DNA of 64,000 bases from Shinella zoogloeoides (GTDB taxonomy: Bacteria; Pseudomonadota; Alphaproteobacteria; Rhizobiales; Rhizobiaceae). Below are positions 7,701 through 14,930 of the stretch, in pieces. The stretch covers positions 1 through 64,000 of the forward strand of contig NZ_CP131132.1 in NCBI RefSeq assembly GCF_033705735.1, in the 5' to 3' direction. Positions within the stretch are counted from its first letter, which is position 1, and each line of letters opens with the position of its first letter. The translations under genes and the position numbers were made by a program. The notes under the pieces were generated by a model. It did no database searches and had not been told where the DNA came from. It saw only the letters and a list, made by a program, of their open reading frames with translations.

Positions 7701-8704
7701 TATGGCCTGTTGCTCGCATCCATAGCTTGGGCAGCCAAGCGGCGCTCGGCAAGCGCGTCAAATATGCTTGCAGCAGTGACCGTGCCCGAATTATCCAGAA
7801 TGACGGACTTGGCGGCGTCGTCAGCCACACGAGTAATATCTGCCGGCGAAAGGCCGTGTGCCGCGTTCGCGACATCTACCCACGACAGTTCGGGTGTTGC
7901 GAAGCGATCAAGCCTGTTACGAAGGATCGCTTCGATGAGTGACACATCCGGAAGCGTGTATTCGATAACGTCGTCGAAACGACGCAAAAGCGCCCGGTCC
8001 AGTAGTTCGGGATGGTTCGTCGCAGCGACGATTAAGGCCTGGCTTTCATCCTGTTCTACGAATTGAAGGAAGGAATTGAGCACACGCCGGATTTCTCCGA
8101 CGTCCTGCCGGTCTCCCCTCTTCGCTCCGATCGCATCAAACTCATCAAAGAGATACACGCCGCGGGTCGCGGTCATGGCATCGAAAACCAAGCGCAACTT
8201 CGACGCGGTCTCGCCCATAAACTTTGTGATGAGGCCGTCCAAGAGAATGGTGAACAAGGGAAGATGCAGTTCTCCCGCCAAGGCGCTCGCCGTCATCGTC
8301 TTGCCGGCGCCCGGCGGACCGACGAGCAAGATCTTGCGGCGCGGCTGAAGTCCGTGGCTTTGGAGGCTCGCCTGCTGCCGCTGCTCGGCTAAAATACGAT
8401 CGAGACGTTGGCGAAGGGGTTGTGCCAGAACCATGTCTGTTAGGCGGATGTCGGGGTAACGGGCACTCAGCAGACCGGCGAGTTCACCCTTCGGCTGCAC
8501 AAGTACGATCGCCCCGCCCGCCCGGCGCATGCTCGGCTGGCGCGTCTTTGCTGTATCAACGAGATCTTTAACCTCCTGCGCCAGCTTACCATGCCCCTGC
8601 CGCGCCTCATGGGCGGCCAACTGGAGAGCCGTCGACAGGAAACGGTCCTCATCGCCGGCGATGTGGCTTTTCAGAAGAGTCACAATGTGGCGAGCGGTGG
8701 TCAT
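7700..8704 (-). CDS. ietA: IetA-like AAA ATPase, partner of the S8 protease
   Basis: A 334-residue AAA ATPase with Walker A GPPGAGKT (about 129-136), Walker B VYLFDEFDAIG (about 183-193), a sensor 1 Asn in IVAATNHPE and arginine-finger candidates in RALLRRFDD. An N-terminal helical region of about 90 residues precedes the ATPase core. It is the upstream member of the ietA-ietS pair; in the published Ti-plasmid module the ATPase neutralises or controls the protease. The ATG at 8704 fits the start of the conserved region. A promoter with a perfect palindrome lies about 100 bp upstream, which suggests autoregulation by an unidentified factor. Confidence 0.85.
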   Translation of the reverse strand: MTTARHIVTLLKSHIAGDEDRFLSTALQLAAHEARQGHGKLAQEVKDLVDTAKTRQPSMRRAGGAIVLVQPKGELAGLLSARYPDIRLTDMVLAQPLRQRLDRILAEQRQQASLQSHGLQPRRKILLVGPPGAGKTMTASALAGELHLPLFTILLDGLITKFMGETASKLRLVFDAMTATRGVYLFDEFDAIGAKRGDRQDVGEIRRVLNSFLQFVEQDESQALIVAATNHPELLDRALLRRFDDVIEYTLPDVSLIEAILRNRLDRFATPELSWVDVANAAHGLSPADITRVADDAAKSVILDNSGTVTAASIFDALAERRLAAQAMDASNRP

Positions 8705-8792
8705 CGTAATCTGCCGTTTCGTTCTGCTTTTGGACTATCAGCTGCAGCGCAATTTGCAACGCAATTCCCCCAAGGTTAACAACCAATCCCTT

Positions 8793-8812
8793 ACTATACC
8801 GTTCCGCGGAAC
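8793..8812 (-). promoter_or_regulatory. Candidate ietAS promoter with a palindromic operator
   Basis: On the minus strand a TATAGT -10 hexamer (8798-8793) is preceded by a perfect 12-bp palindrome GTTCCGCGGAAC (8801-8812) placed in the -35/-10 spacer. A protein binding there would block RNA polymerase. The -35 match is weak. It is about 90-110 bp upstream of ietA. Confidence 0.45.
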
Positions 8813-8877
8813 TAAGTGACGGTCTAGCGGCCCCGCCCCGAAGTTAGCATAACCTTTTTATGTCTGCCGGTCAGAAC

Positions 8878-10011
8878 TCATAAAATCCCCCACGCCCGAA
8901 ACCTTCCCCTGCCCGTCATCTCGCGAAGACCGAGCTCCTGCACGATGCGCCTCGCTCCTTGAGGCGTGACCTCAAGCGTCTTCGCCACCATCCCGGCCGA
9001 GATCAACGGCCGCGCCATGACCAACTCGACCAGCTCCGGCAGCCTGGACGACGTTCGCCGTCCCTCCAGCTTGCGCATCATCATCTGCCGCGCCAGCACC
9101 AACCGGTCATGCTCCTTGAGCCCCGTCTCGGCGGAGATTGTCAGCGCCCTTGCTATCGCCAGCAACCGCGTCTCACGGTCACGATGCCGGCGCCGCTCGA
9201 CCGGAATGGCCTTGAGCCCGAGATTGATCGCTGCGTGATGACCGCCAGTGGTAACGCCGCCCTCGCGCAGGACCGAGGCGGCGAGCAAACGCCCGAGCCA
9301 AGGCGCATGCTGGAGGACAGCGATCTGGTTCCAGGCATCCAGCGCCACGATTGCCTGCAGGACCGGCGGCAAGTCCTGGGCACGCGCGAGCACGGCCCGC
9401 CACTCCTCCAGCCGCTCGTCCTCATCCCAGTCGAGGTCATAAACGAACGGATCCTTTTCCGGAGCGTTTTTGGCGCTCCCCGGCTTCTTCGCCTCTTCGA
9501 TCGCGACCCCGGATCGGGCGAGTACTGCATCGATCGCTGCAAACGCATCACCCAGACCATCAATCTCGGGATCTTCCGCATCCCCTATCTCGGCCGGAGC
9601 GTCGCTCACCTCAACACTGCCATCCCGCACCCCCTCCCTGTCTCCACCCAATGATGCTCCGGCCCACGACCGGCCGCGGAGGGAGGCGAGGCCTTGATCA
9701 GAGAGGGCCCAGGCGGGGGGATGGGCGGCGATGCGACGGCGAGTTTTCAGGATGTCGCGGGCAATGGTGAGTTCATGGGTGGGAGCACGGATATCCCGGA
9801 GCGCGTCATGCAGGACGAGGTCTTCGAGATGAACGAGTTCACCGTCGACCCAGAGCGAGGCATGCGCGTCGAGGAAATGCGACCGCTCGAGAAAGCCCTC
9901 GCCGACGGGGGAGCGGGCAATGCGCTCGTCGAGACGGGCAAGAGCAACAGCGGCCTCGGAGATCGGCCGCAGCAGGCTGTGGATGGGCAATTTGGCGAGA
10001 TCGTAAGACAT
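8878..10011 (-). CDS. DUF1612 / RHE_PE00001-type plasmid protein with C-terminal HTH
   Basis: A 377-residue protein of the kind annotated on many rhizobial plasmids as RHE_PE00001 family (DUF1612 plus a helix-turn-helix). Signs are the N-terminal LPIHSLLRPISEA and LDAHASLWVDGELVHLEDLVLHDA blocks, an acidic middle region (about 130-215), and a C-terminal segment SAGMVAKTLEVTPQGARRIV that reads as a winged/HTH motif. Function is unknown; it is probably DNA-binding. It is divergent from the truncated integrase, an arrangement repeatedly seen on such plasmids. Confidence 0.7.
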   Translation of the reverse strand: MSYDLAKLPIHSLLRPISEAAVALARLDERIARSPVGEGFLERSHFLDAHASLWVDGELVHLEDLVLHDALRDIRAPTHELTIARDILKTRRRIAAHPPAWALSDQGLASLRGRSWAGASLGGDREGVRDGSVEVSDAPAEIGDAEDPEIDGLGDAFAAIDAVLARSGVAIEEAKKPGSAKNAPEKDPFVYDLDWDEDERLEEWRAVLARAQDLPPVLQAIVALDAWNQIAVLQHAPWLGRLLAASVLREGGVTTGGHHAAINLGLKAIPVERRRHRDRETRLLAIARALTISAETGLKEHDRLVLARQMMMRKLEGRRTSSRLPELVELVMARPLISAGMVAKTLEVTPQGARRIVQELGLREMTGRGRFRAWGIL

Positions 10012-10101
10012 TGAATTTATGGTAAATGATTTGTTAAGCGAAAGCTATATCCGCAATAGCGTTCTGTACTCCTCACAGCTATGCCGATGGTCTATGACCT
10101 C

Positions 10102-10120
10102 CGATAAGTAACCCTTATCG
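10102..10120. promoter_or_regulatory. Inverted repeat between DUF1612 gene and integrase
   Basis: CGATAAG-N5-CTTATCG, a perfect 7-bp inverted repeat, lies in the 200-bp divergent promoter region. It is a plausible operator for the HTH protein encoded next to it; this is inference. Confidence 0.4.
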
Positions 10121-10210
10121 ATGATAGATTGATCTGACGCCGCAAATCACCAAAAGTGGCCTCCGTCACGGGCCTGAAACACGCCAGAACCGCCCGTTTT
10201 TGGAGCCAAA

Positions 10211-10552
10211 ATGCCGCCTGTGCAAAAATCCGCCATCGAACGCCGCACCGAGGAACTCGACACGATTGCAGCCGTCCTGCCGATCGAGCGCCGCGACGAG
10301 CTCGCCGAGCTGTTGAGCGATCAGGATGTCGAGACGCTGCGCCATCTCGTCAACCAGGGCATGGGCGACAATACCCTTCGGGCACTGACGTCTGATCTGG
10401 CTTATCTCCAAGCCTGGGCGCTGACGGCGACGGGAAAATCGCTGCCCTGGCCGGCGCCCGAAGCCCTCCTCCTGAAATTCGTTGCCCATCACCTGTGGGA
10501 TCCGCAACGGCGCGAAACCGATCCCGATCACGGCATGCCGGCCGACATCGAC
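10211..10552 (+). pseudogene. 5' fragment of a tyrosine integrase, cut by the Tn3-family transposon
   Basis: The first about 114 codons match the N-terminal region of rhizobial plasmid site-specific integrases: RRDELAELLSD..VETLRHL, LRALTSDLAYLQAWALTATG, LPWPAPEALLLKFVAHHLWDP and DPDHGMPADI are typical. This is the core-binding (SAM-like) domain. The catalytic domain is missing because the frame runs into the left inverted repeat of the transposon at 10553. The remainder is not on the other side of the element nor elsewhere in the window, so the gene is a genuine truncation and not a simple insertion. Confidence 0.75.
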
Positions 10553-10603
10553 GAGGCGTCACGACACGAAAGTGTTGGATCTGTCCGACTTTTGAGAACG
10601 TAT
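10553..10603 (+). repeat. Left terminal inverted repeat of the Tn3-family element
   Basis: About 51 bp, matching the reverse complement of 14330-14380 with a few mismatches. It ends 5 bp before the tnpA stop codon. The disrupted integrase frame enters it directly. Confidence 0.85.
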
Positions 10604-10608
10604 GGTGA

Positions 10609-13575
10609 TCACGCTGCGAGGATAGATGTTTCGCGCCGCAATGGCCTGAGATCAACGCCGTCTGTTGGGGTCCAGATGTAATCGCCGGTGAGACTGATGT
10701 GCTGCCAGCCGAGTGGGGTAATGTGTTTGATGATGTCAAGCGGCGTGGGAATGCCCTCGCGGTTGAGCTCGGCGAACGCCGGTTCGAGATAGAGTGTGTT
10801 CCAGTAGACGATGGCGTTGATTAGCAGGTTCAGTCCAGATGCTCGGTAGAACTGGCTCTCGAAAGTCCGGTCGCGCAATTCTCCGAGGCGATTGAAGAAC
10901 AGTGCGCGGGCCAAGGTGTTCTGGGATTCGCTCTTGTTGAGGCCGGCCGTCGCGTTCCTGCGCATTTCGGGGTTCTGCCACCACTGGGGCAGAAAGATGG
11001 ACCGATTGATGCGACCGAGATCGCGTAGCGCCAACGCCAGTCCGTTCTGGCGTGGGAATGCGGACAGCTTTGCCAACAGGGTCGAAGGCCGAACCTGCCC
11101 GGAACGGATCGTCGTGACCAGCCGCAGGATGTCGTTCCAGTTTGCCTTGATCCGCTCGACGTTGATGTGCTCGCCAACGAGCGGCGCCAGGTTTTCGGGA
11201 GGCGCGTCGCCCGGGAAGAGATAGAGCTTGCGATCCTTGAGACCGCGCAGCCGAGGCACAATCTGGAAACCAACGAGATGGCAAAGGGCGAAGCTCATAT
11301 CGCTTACCCCGCCGGTATCGACATAGTGGGTTTCGATGGCGAGATCGCTGCCATGATAGAGCAGTCCATCGAGGACATAGATGGCTTCGCTCGCATTGGC
11401 ATTCATGGCGATGATGTAGAAAGCGCCGTACTGGTCAGAGGTGAACCGGTAGAATTTGGCGCCGGGGTTGGGACCATAGCGGCCGTTGAGGTCGCCGATC
11501 GCCTCGGCGTGTCCGCCCGCCGGAAAATACTGGCCATCGGAGGATGACGTTGTTCCATCGCCCCACAAGCTTGCCAGAGGCAATTGCCTCTGGGCGTTGA
11601 CGAGAATGGCGTGCGCGGCCGTGTAACCTTCCTCGCGAATATGCCAGTCGTGCGCCCAGGCGAGTTGGCGCATCGTAATGCCGGGGGAAACGTCCGCCAT
11701 TCTCGTGAGACCGAGATTGATGCCGTCCGCCAGGATGGCGGTGAGGAGCGCAAGCTTGTTGTCGGCCGTCCGACCGCTGCGCAAATGGGTAAAGGCGTTC
11801 GAAAATTCCGTTCGGGCGTCAACCTCGAGCAAAAGGTCAGTGATGCGGATCGCAGGCAGACGGCTTTCCACCTTTAGCTTCAGCGACTTGGCGATATCCG
11901 GAAACATAGCCTTGTGCGGCGTGACGCTAAACCCCGCCCCGGTCAGTTCTACATCGTCGAGCTCGCCGGCTGCGGCCAGACGCGAGAGGTCAGCCAGTCC
12001 ATCGTTCAGCAGCTGGCGCTGTTGGCGAAGATAAGTCTCGACATCGGTATCAACGGCGATTGGAAGCGCTCCTTCCTCACGCATCAGCTCGAATGTCGGC
12101 GTGGGAATGAGAAAGCTTTCGAAAGACTGGAAGCGTTTGGCTCCTTCCACCCAGATATCGCCCGCATCGAGCCGGCGCTTCAATTCGCTGAAAAGGCAAA
12201 GCTCATAAGCCCTGCGATCAATCTTTCCATCTTTGAGTATGAGAGGCATCCAGCCCTTCGGCGCAAAGGAGATCGGTGCCTTGTCGGGTATGGTCCTTTT
12301 GCCCGTACGATATAGACCCGCGACCACGGATAGCGCCCGCAAGAGGTTCGCCGCCACTGCGTGACCGCGGAACACGAGAGTGGAGAGAAACTGTGGCGCC
12401 AGTTTCCTGATCGTCGGATAGCGCTGGAGCATTTCGATTTTACCGTCGATAACATCCGGCGCGATCAGCGTATCAACCGCCTGGACACTGGTTGCAAAAG
12501 CTGGCCATTGGATGACCAGATCAAGCGCTTTGGCCATGTCCTCACCCTTCTCTCTGGCCTTGATGATCGCATGGCAGACTTTTGAAACGTCCTTCAACGG
12601 CGTCTGCACTTCCCGAACGGATCGGGTGACGCGAGCAGCCGCCTGGTTATTGGCTCGCCGCGTCAGGATGCCCATGAGTTTCTTGAACATGTCGATCGCG
12701 CAATCGGTGAGATGGCGGGAAAGGTGGAGCACTGTTGCAGCCAGGACAGCATGTCGGCGTTCGGTGTTAAGGTCGCGCAGATGCTGCGCGCTCATTCGCG
12801 TCCCCTCTGCAGCAAATTCGTCAAAGACCTTGGCCGGAATTCGATCCATCAACGTCGTCGGCAGGTTCAGAGACCGGAGAAAACGAATGCGCTCGGCAAT
12901 TCTGTCGAGGTTGACGGCGGCTGGCGACAATGCCGGCGTTCTCGCCCAGGCAAGAATGGTCACGCTTGTCCCCTCACGCGGATCGAGAAGCTTGTCCAGA
13001 TCGAGCTTTTGGCCTTCTGAGATCCCGCCGGCCAAGGCCCGATGAGCAATACGAATGCCGCGCCTGATTGCCACATGAATGATGGCTTCGAGCGCTGGCC
13101 GCGCTGGCAAAAGAATTCTCCTGCGTCGCAGTTCTTCCACGACCATATCCGCCAATACATCGGCCTGGCGCAGGGTTTGCGCGGCAGGTGTCAGCCAGCC
13201 TGTGAGTGCCCGCACGTCCGAAGGCACAAACGGACGCATCTGCATTCTGTAGAAAAGCAGGGCCAGATGCTCGCGCCGCGTCTGTGGGCGCTCGAAATAA
13301 CGTTCGATCTCATGGTGATCGACGCCGATCTGCCGCGCCAGAAATCGTAAGACGCCAGCCGGCAGGACCTCGCCATCCGCAAGCGGTCGGCCAGGGTATC
13401 GTAGCGTGGCCAGAACACAGGCGAGGCCCAGTCTGTTCGCGGCCTTGTTCTGTCGCATGATCAGGTCGAGATCCGATCGATCCAGCGTATAATGTTTGGC
13501 GATCTCCCTTTCGTTATCCGGGATGATCGTCGCCTGTTGCCACCATGCCTCGCTCAGTAATGCTCTTCGCGCCAT
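10609..13575 (-). CDS. tnpA: Tn3-family transposase
   Basis: A 988-residue DDE transposase of full family length, so likely functional. The N-terminal half is the DUF4158-type region (MARRALLSEAWW..., YTLDRSDLDLIMRQNKAANRLGLACVLATLRYPG), and the C-terminal half holds the Tn3 DDE domain, including LASLWGDGTTSSSDGQ (first Asp), YHGSDLAIETHYVDTGG (second Asp) and the terminal ITPLGWQHISLTGDYIW block typical of the family. It binds the terminal repeats and catalyses replicative transposition that yields cointegrates. The ATG at 13575 lies beside the res region and is read divergently from tnpR. Confidence 0.95.
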   Translation of the reverse strand: MARRALLSEAWWQQATIIPDNEREIAKHYTLDRSDLDLIMRQNKAANRLGLACVLATLRYPGRPLADGEVLPAGVLRFLARQIGVDHHEIERYFERPQTRREHLALLFYRMQMRPFVPSDVRALTGWLTPAAQTLRQADVLADMVVEELRRRRILLPARPALEAIIHVAIRRGIRIAHRALAGGISEGQKLDLDKLLDPREGTSVTILAWARTPALSPAAVNLDRIAERIRFLRSLNLPTTLMDRIPAKVFDEFAAEGTRMSAQHLRDLNTERRHAVLAATVLHLSRHLTDCAIDMFKKLMGILTRRANNQAAARVTRSVREVQTPLKDVSKVCHAIIKAREKGEDMAKALDLVIQWPAFATSVQAVDTLIAPDVIDGKIEMLQRYPTIRKLAPQFLSTLVFRGHAVAANLLRALSVVAGLYRTGKRTIPDKAPISFAPKGWMPLILKDGKIDRRAYELCLFSELKRRLDAGDIWVEGAKRFQSFESFLIPTPTFELMREEGALPIAVDTDVETYLRQQRQLLNDGLADLSRLAAAGELDDVELTGAGFSVTPHKAMFPDIAKSLKLKVESRLPAIRITDLLLEVDARTEFSNAFTHLRSGRTADNKLALLTAILADGINLGLTRMADVSPGITMRQLAWAHDWHIREEGYTAAHAILVNAQRQLPLASLWGDGTTSSSDGQYFPAGGHAEAIGDLNGRYGPNPGAKFYRFTSDQYGAFYIIAMNANASEAIYVLDGLLYHGSDLAIETHYVDTGGVSDMSFALCHLVGFQIVPRLRGLKDRKLYLFPGDAPPENLAPLVGEHINVERIKANWNDILRLVTTIRSGQVRPSTLLAKLSAFPRQNGLALALRDLGRINRSIFLPQWWQNPEMRRNATAGLNKSESQNTLARALFFNRLGELRDRTFESQFYRASGLNLLINAIVYWNTLYLEPAFAELNREGIPTPLDIIKHITPLGWQHISLTGDYIWTPTDGVDLRPLRRETSILAA

Positions 13576-13740
13576 TCACTGATCTTCCCGTTTCGCCGCG
13601 GAGAGTGCAGCGAAACGGAAAATGCGTGTCCGACAAACGAACGTTTCGCGGCATCCACAGTTCTTGTCCGCAAACCTTGTCATGAAACGGCAAATCGGAC
13701 AATGTCCGAATTCAACGGAAAAACGGACAAACCACGTCTC
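13576..13740. promoter_or_regulatory. Probable res site and divergent promoters of tnpA/tnpR
   Basis: The 165 bp between tnpA and the preferred tnpR start are rich in TGTCCG/CGGACA elements: GTGTCCGACAAACG near 13627, the perfect palindrome TCGGACAATGTCCGA at 13695-13709 and CGGAAAAACGGACAAACC just after it. Resolvase res sites consist of several such inverted subsites, and tnpR usually represses both genes by binding there. Exact subsite borders are not assigned. Confidence 0.6.
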
Positions 13741-14322
13741 ATGACCTCTATCGGCTATGCAAGGGTCTCCACCGGCGAGCAGGACACCGCCCTGCAACTC
13801 GACGCTTTGCGCAAAGCAGGTTGTGAAAGGCTGTTCGAGGATAAGGCATCCGGCGTGAAGACTGACCGCCCCGGATTGGCTGAGGCGATCCGCTACGTTC
13901 GCGACGGCGACACGCTCACAGTCTGGAAGCTCGACCGCCTCGGCCGGTCGATGAAGCACCTCATCGAGATCATCACCGAACTGGAGGCCAAAGGCGTCGG
14001 CTTCCGATCCATCACCGAAAACATCGACACCACGACATCCGGCGGTCGCCTGGTCTTCCACCTGTTCGGCGCGCTGGCACAGTTCGAGCGCGATCTGATC
14101 CGGGAACGAACACGTGCCGGTCTGCAAGCCGCAGAGGAACGCGGCCGACGCGGTGGCCGACAAGTCGTCGTAACCCCGGACAAACTTGCCAAAGCCCGCC
14201 AGCATCTGGCGGCCGGTTTGAACGTCCGGGAAGCCGCGGCCCGCGTGAAAATAGGGAAAACCGCCCTCTACGAAGCTCTCAAGGCCGAAAAAGCAACGAC
14301 AACCACGGTCAAACCAACCTGA
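13741..14322 (+). CDS. tnpR: Serine resolvase
   Basis: A serine recombinase of about 193 residues. It opens MTSIGYARVSTGEQD (catalytic Ser in ARVS), then has WKLDRLGRSMKHL and ERDLIRERTRAGLQAA, the usual catalytic-domain and E-helix motifs, and ends in a C-terminal HTH (LAAGLNVREAAARVKIGKTALYEAL). It resolves transposition cointegrates at res. An ATG at 13702 is in frame but lies inside the TCGGACA palindrome and would add 13 residues before the conserved start, so I prefer 13741. The C-terminus ends 8 bp before the right inverted repeat. Confidence 0.9.
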   Translation: MTSIGYARVSTGEQDTALQLDALRKAGCERLFEDKASGVKTDRPGLAEAIRYVRDGDTLTVWKLDRLGRSMKHLIEIITELEAKGVGFRSITENIDTTTSGGRLVFHLFGALAQFERDLIRERTRAGLQAAEERGRRGGRQVVVTPDKLAKARQHLAAGLNVREAAARVKIGKTALYEALKAEKATTTTVKPT

Positions 14323-14329
14323 GTTCCGG

Positions 14330-14380
14330 ATACGTTCTTAAAAGTCGGACAGATTCGCCACTTTCGTGTCGTGACGCCTC
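14330..14380 (-). repeat. Right terminal inverted repeat of the Tn3-family element
   Basis: About 51 bp, matching 10553-10603 in reverse complement. It ends 10 bp from the stop codon of the next gene, a small transfer protein, so the element lies immediately at the 3' end of the transfer operon. Confidence 0.85.
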
Positions 14381-14390
14381 TTTGGAGGGA

Positions 14391-14810
14391 TTAGCTCCCG
14401 CCTCCGAGAGCAACGGACTGCACCCAACCGACGAAGATGCCGACAATGCCGATCACGCCAGCGATACACGCTGCCATGAACGATCCGCCAGCACTGTGAC
14501 GGCTCTGCTCGTTGTTGACGGCATCCCACCACTTGTAGAGCGAATAGAGCGCAAACATGATGGAGAGCGCACTGCCAGCGTACAGGAACGTCGAGCCAAC
14601 ATTGTTCAAGCCCGATTGGGCATCGTCCGGGTTCAGACGAGAACTGGCTGCGGCCGACTGCGCCTGTTTCTGGAAATCGAGCGGCGCTTTGGGGTCTGCC
14701 CCCTGTGCGAACGCCCATGTCGTCAACGCAAAGTAGGATACACTCGCAGTAGCAAGTGCCCCATAATATTTGTCCTTCACAGCCGTCATGGCCGAACTGA
14801 CTCCGCTCAT
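14391..14810 (-). CDS. Small membrane protein of the Dot/Icm-type transfer system (DotP/IcmD-like position)
   Basis: A 139-residue protein with an N-terminal hydrophobic segment that resembles a signal (ending near AFAQGADPK), then two further hydrophobic helices (LNNVGSTFLYAGSALSIMFALYSLYKWW and FMAACIAGVIGIVGIFVGWVQSVAL). This size and topology fit the small IcmD/DotP/TraQ/TraR class of IncI and Dot/Icm systems, but I cannot pick one. The first ATG touches the AAGGAG site, so the second ATG (14810), 6 nt from it, is the start. It has its own upstream region with an inverted repeat, separate from dotO. Confidence 0.55.
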   Translation of the reverse strand: MSGVSSAMTAVKDKYYGALATASVSYFALTTWAFAQGADPKAPLDFQKQAQSAAASSRLNPDDAQSGLNNVGSTFLYAGSALSIMFALYSLYKWWDAVNNEQSRHSAGGSFMAACIAGVIGIVGIFVGWVQSVALGGGS

Positions 14811-14879
14811 TCCCATCTCCTTTTCATCCCTGTTTCGGGGGCGAACAATCGATTTCGGTAATACTACAACCCACTGGCA

Positions 14880-14913
14880 TTCACAACATATCAGATAACG
14901 TTTTCGTTGTGAA
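14880..14913 (-). promoter_or_regulatory. Inverted repeat and shared 13-bp element upstream of the small membrane gene
   Basis: TTCACAAC (14880-14887) and GTTGTGAA (14906-14913) form a perfect 8-bp inverted repeat. Inside it, on the minus strand, is CGAAAACGTTATC (14906-14894). The same 13-mer with one to three changes occurs at 63509 and 59082, each time upstream of a transfer-region gene and facing it. It is a likely binding site for a common regulator. Confidence 0.5.
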
Positions 14914-14930
14914 ATGCAAAGCTGACATTC

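Larger units (their letters stand above)
10553..14380. mobile_element. Tn3-family transposon (tnpA, res, tnpR), about 3.8 kb
   Basis: A compact cryptic Tn3-family element containing only a 988-residue transposase and a serine resolvase in divergent orientation. Both ends carry about 51-bp inverted repeats that begin GAGGCGTCACGACACG and share CTGTCCGACTTTT and AGAACGTAT. No passenger genes are present. Tn3 elements duplicate 5 bp on insertion, but the bases next to the two ends differ (..CATCGAC on the left, TTTGGAGG on the right), and the genes on the two sides are unrelated. The element therefore marks a rearrangement. Confidence 0.85.

Noticed and set aside
13702..13740. Upstream ATG of tnpR
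   Set aside because: It lies within the palindromic res-like sequence and would add non-conserved residues before the standard resolvase start.
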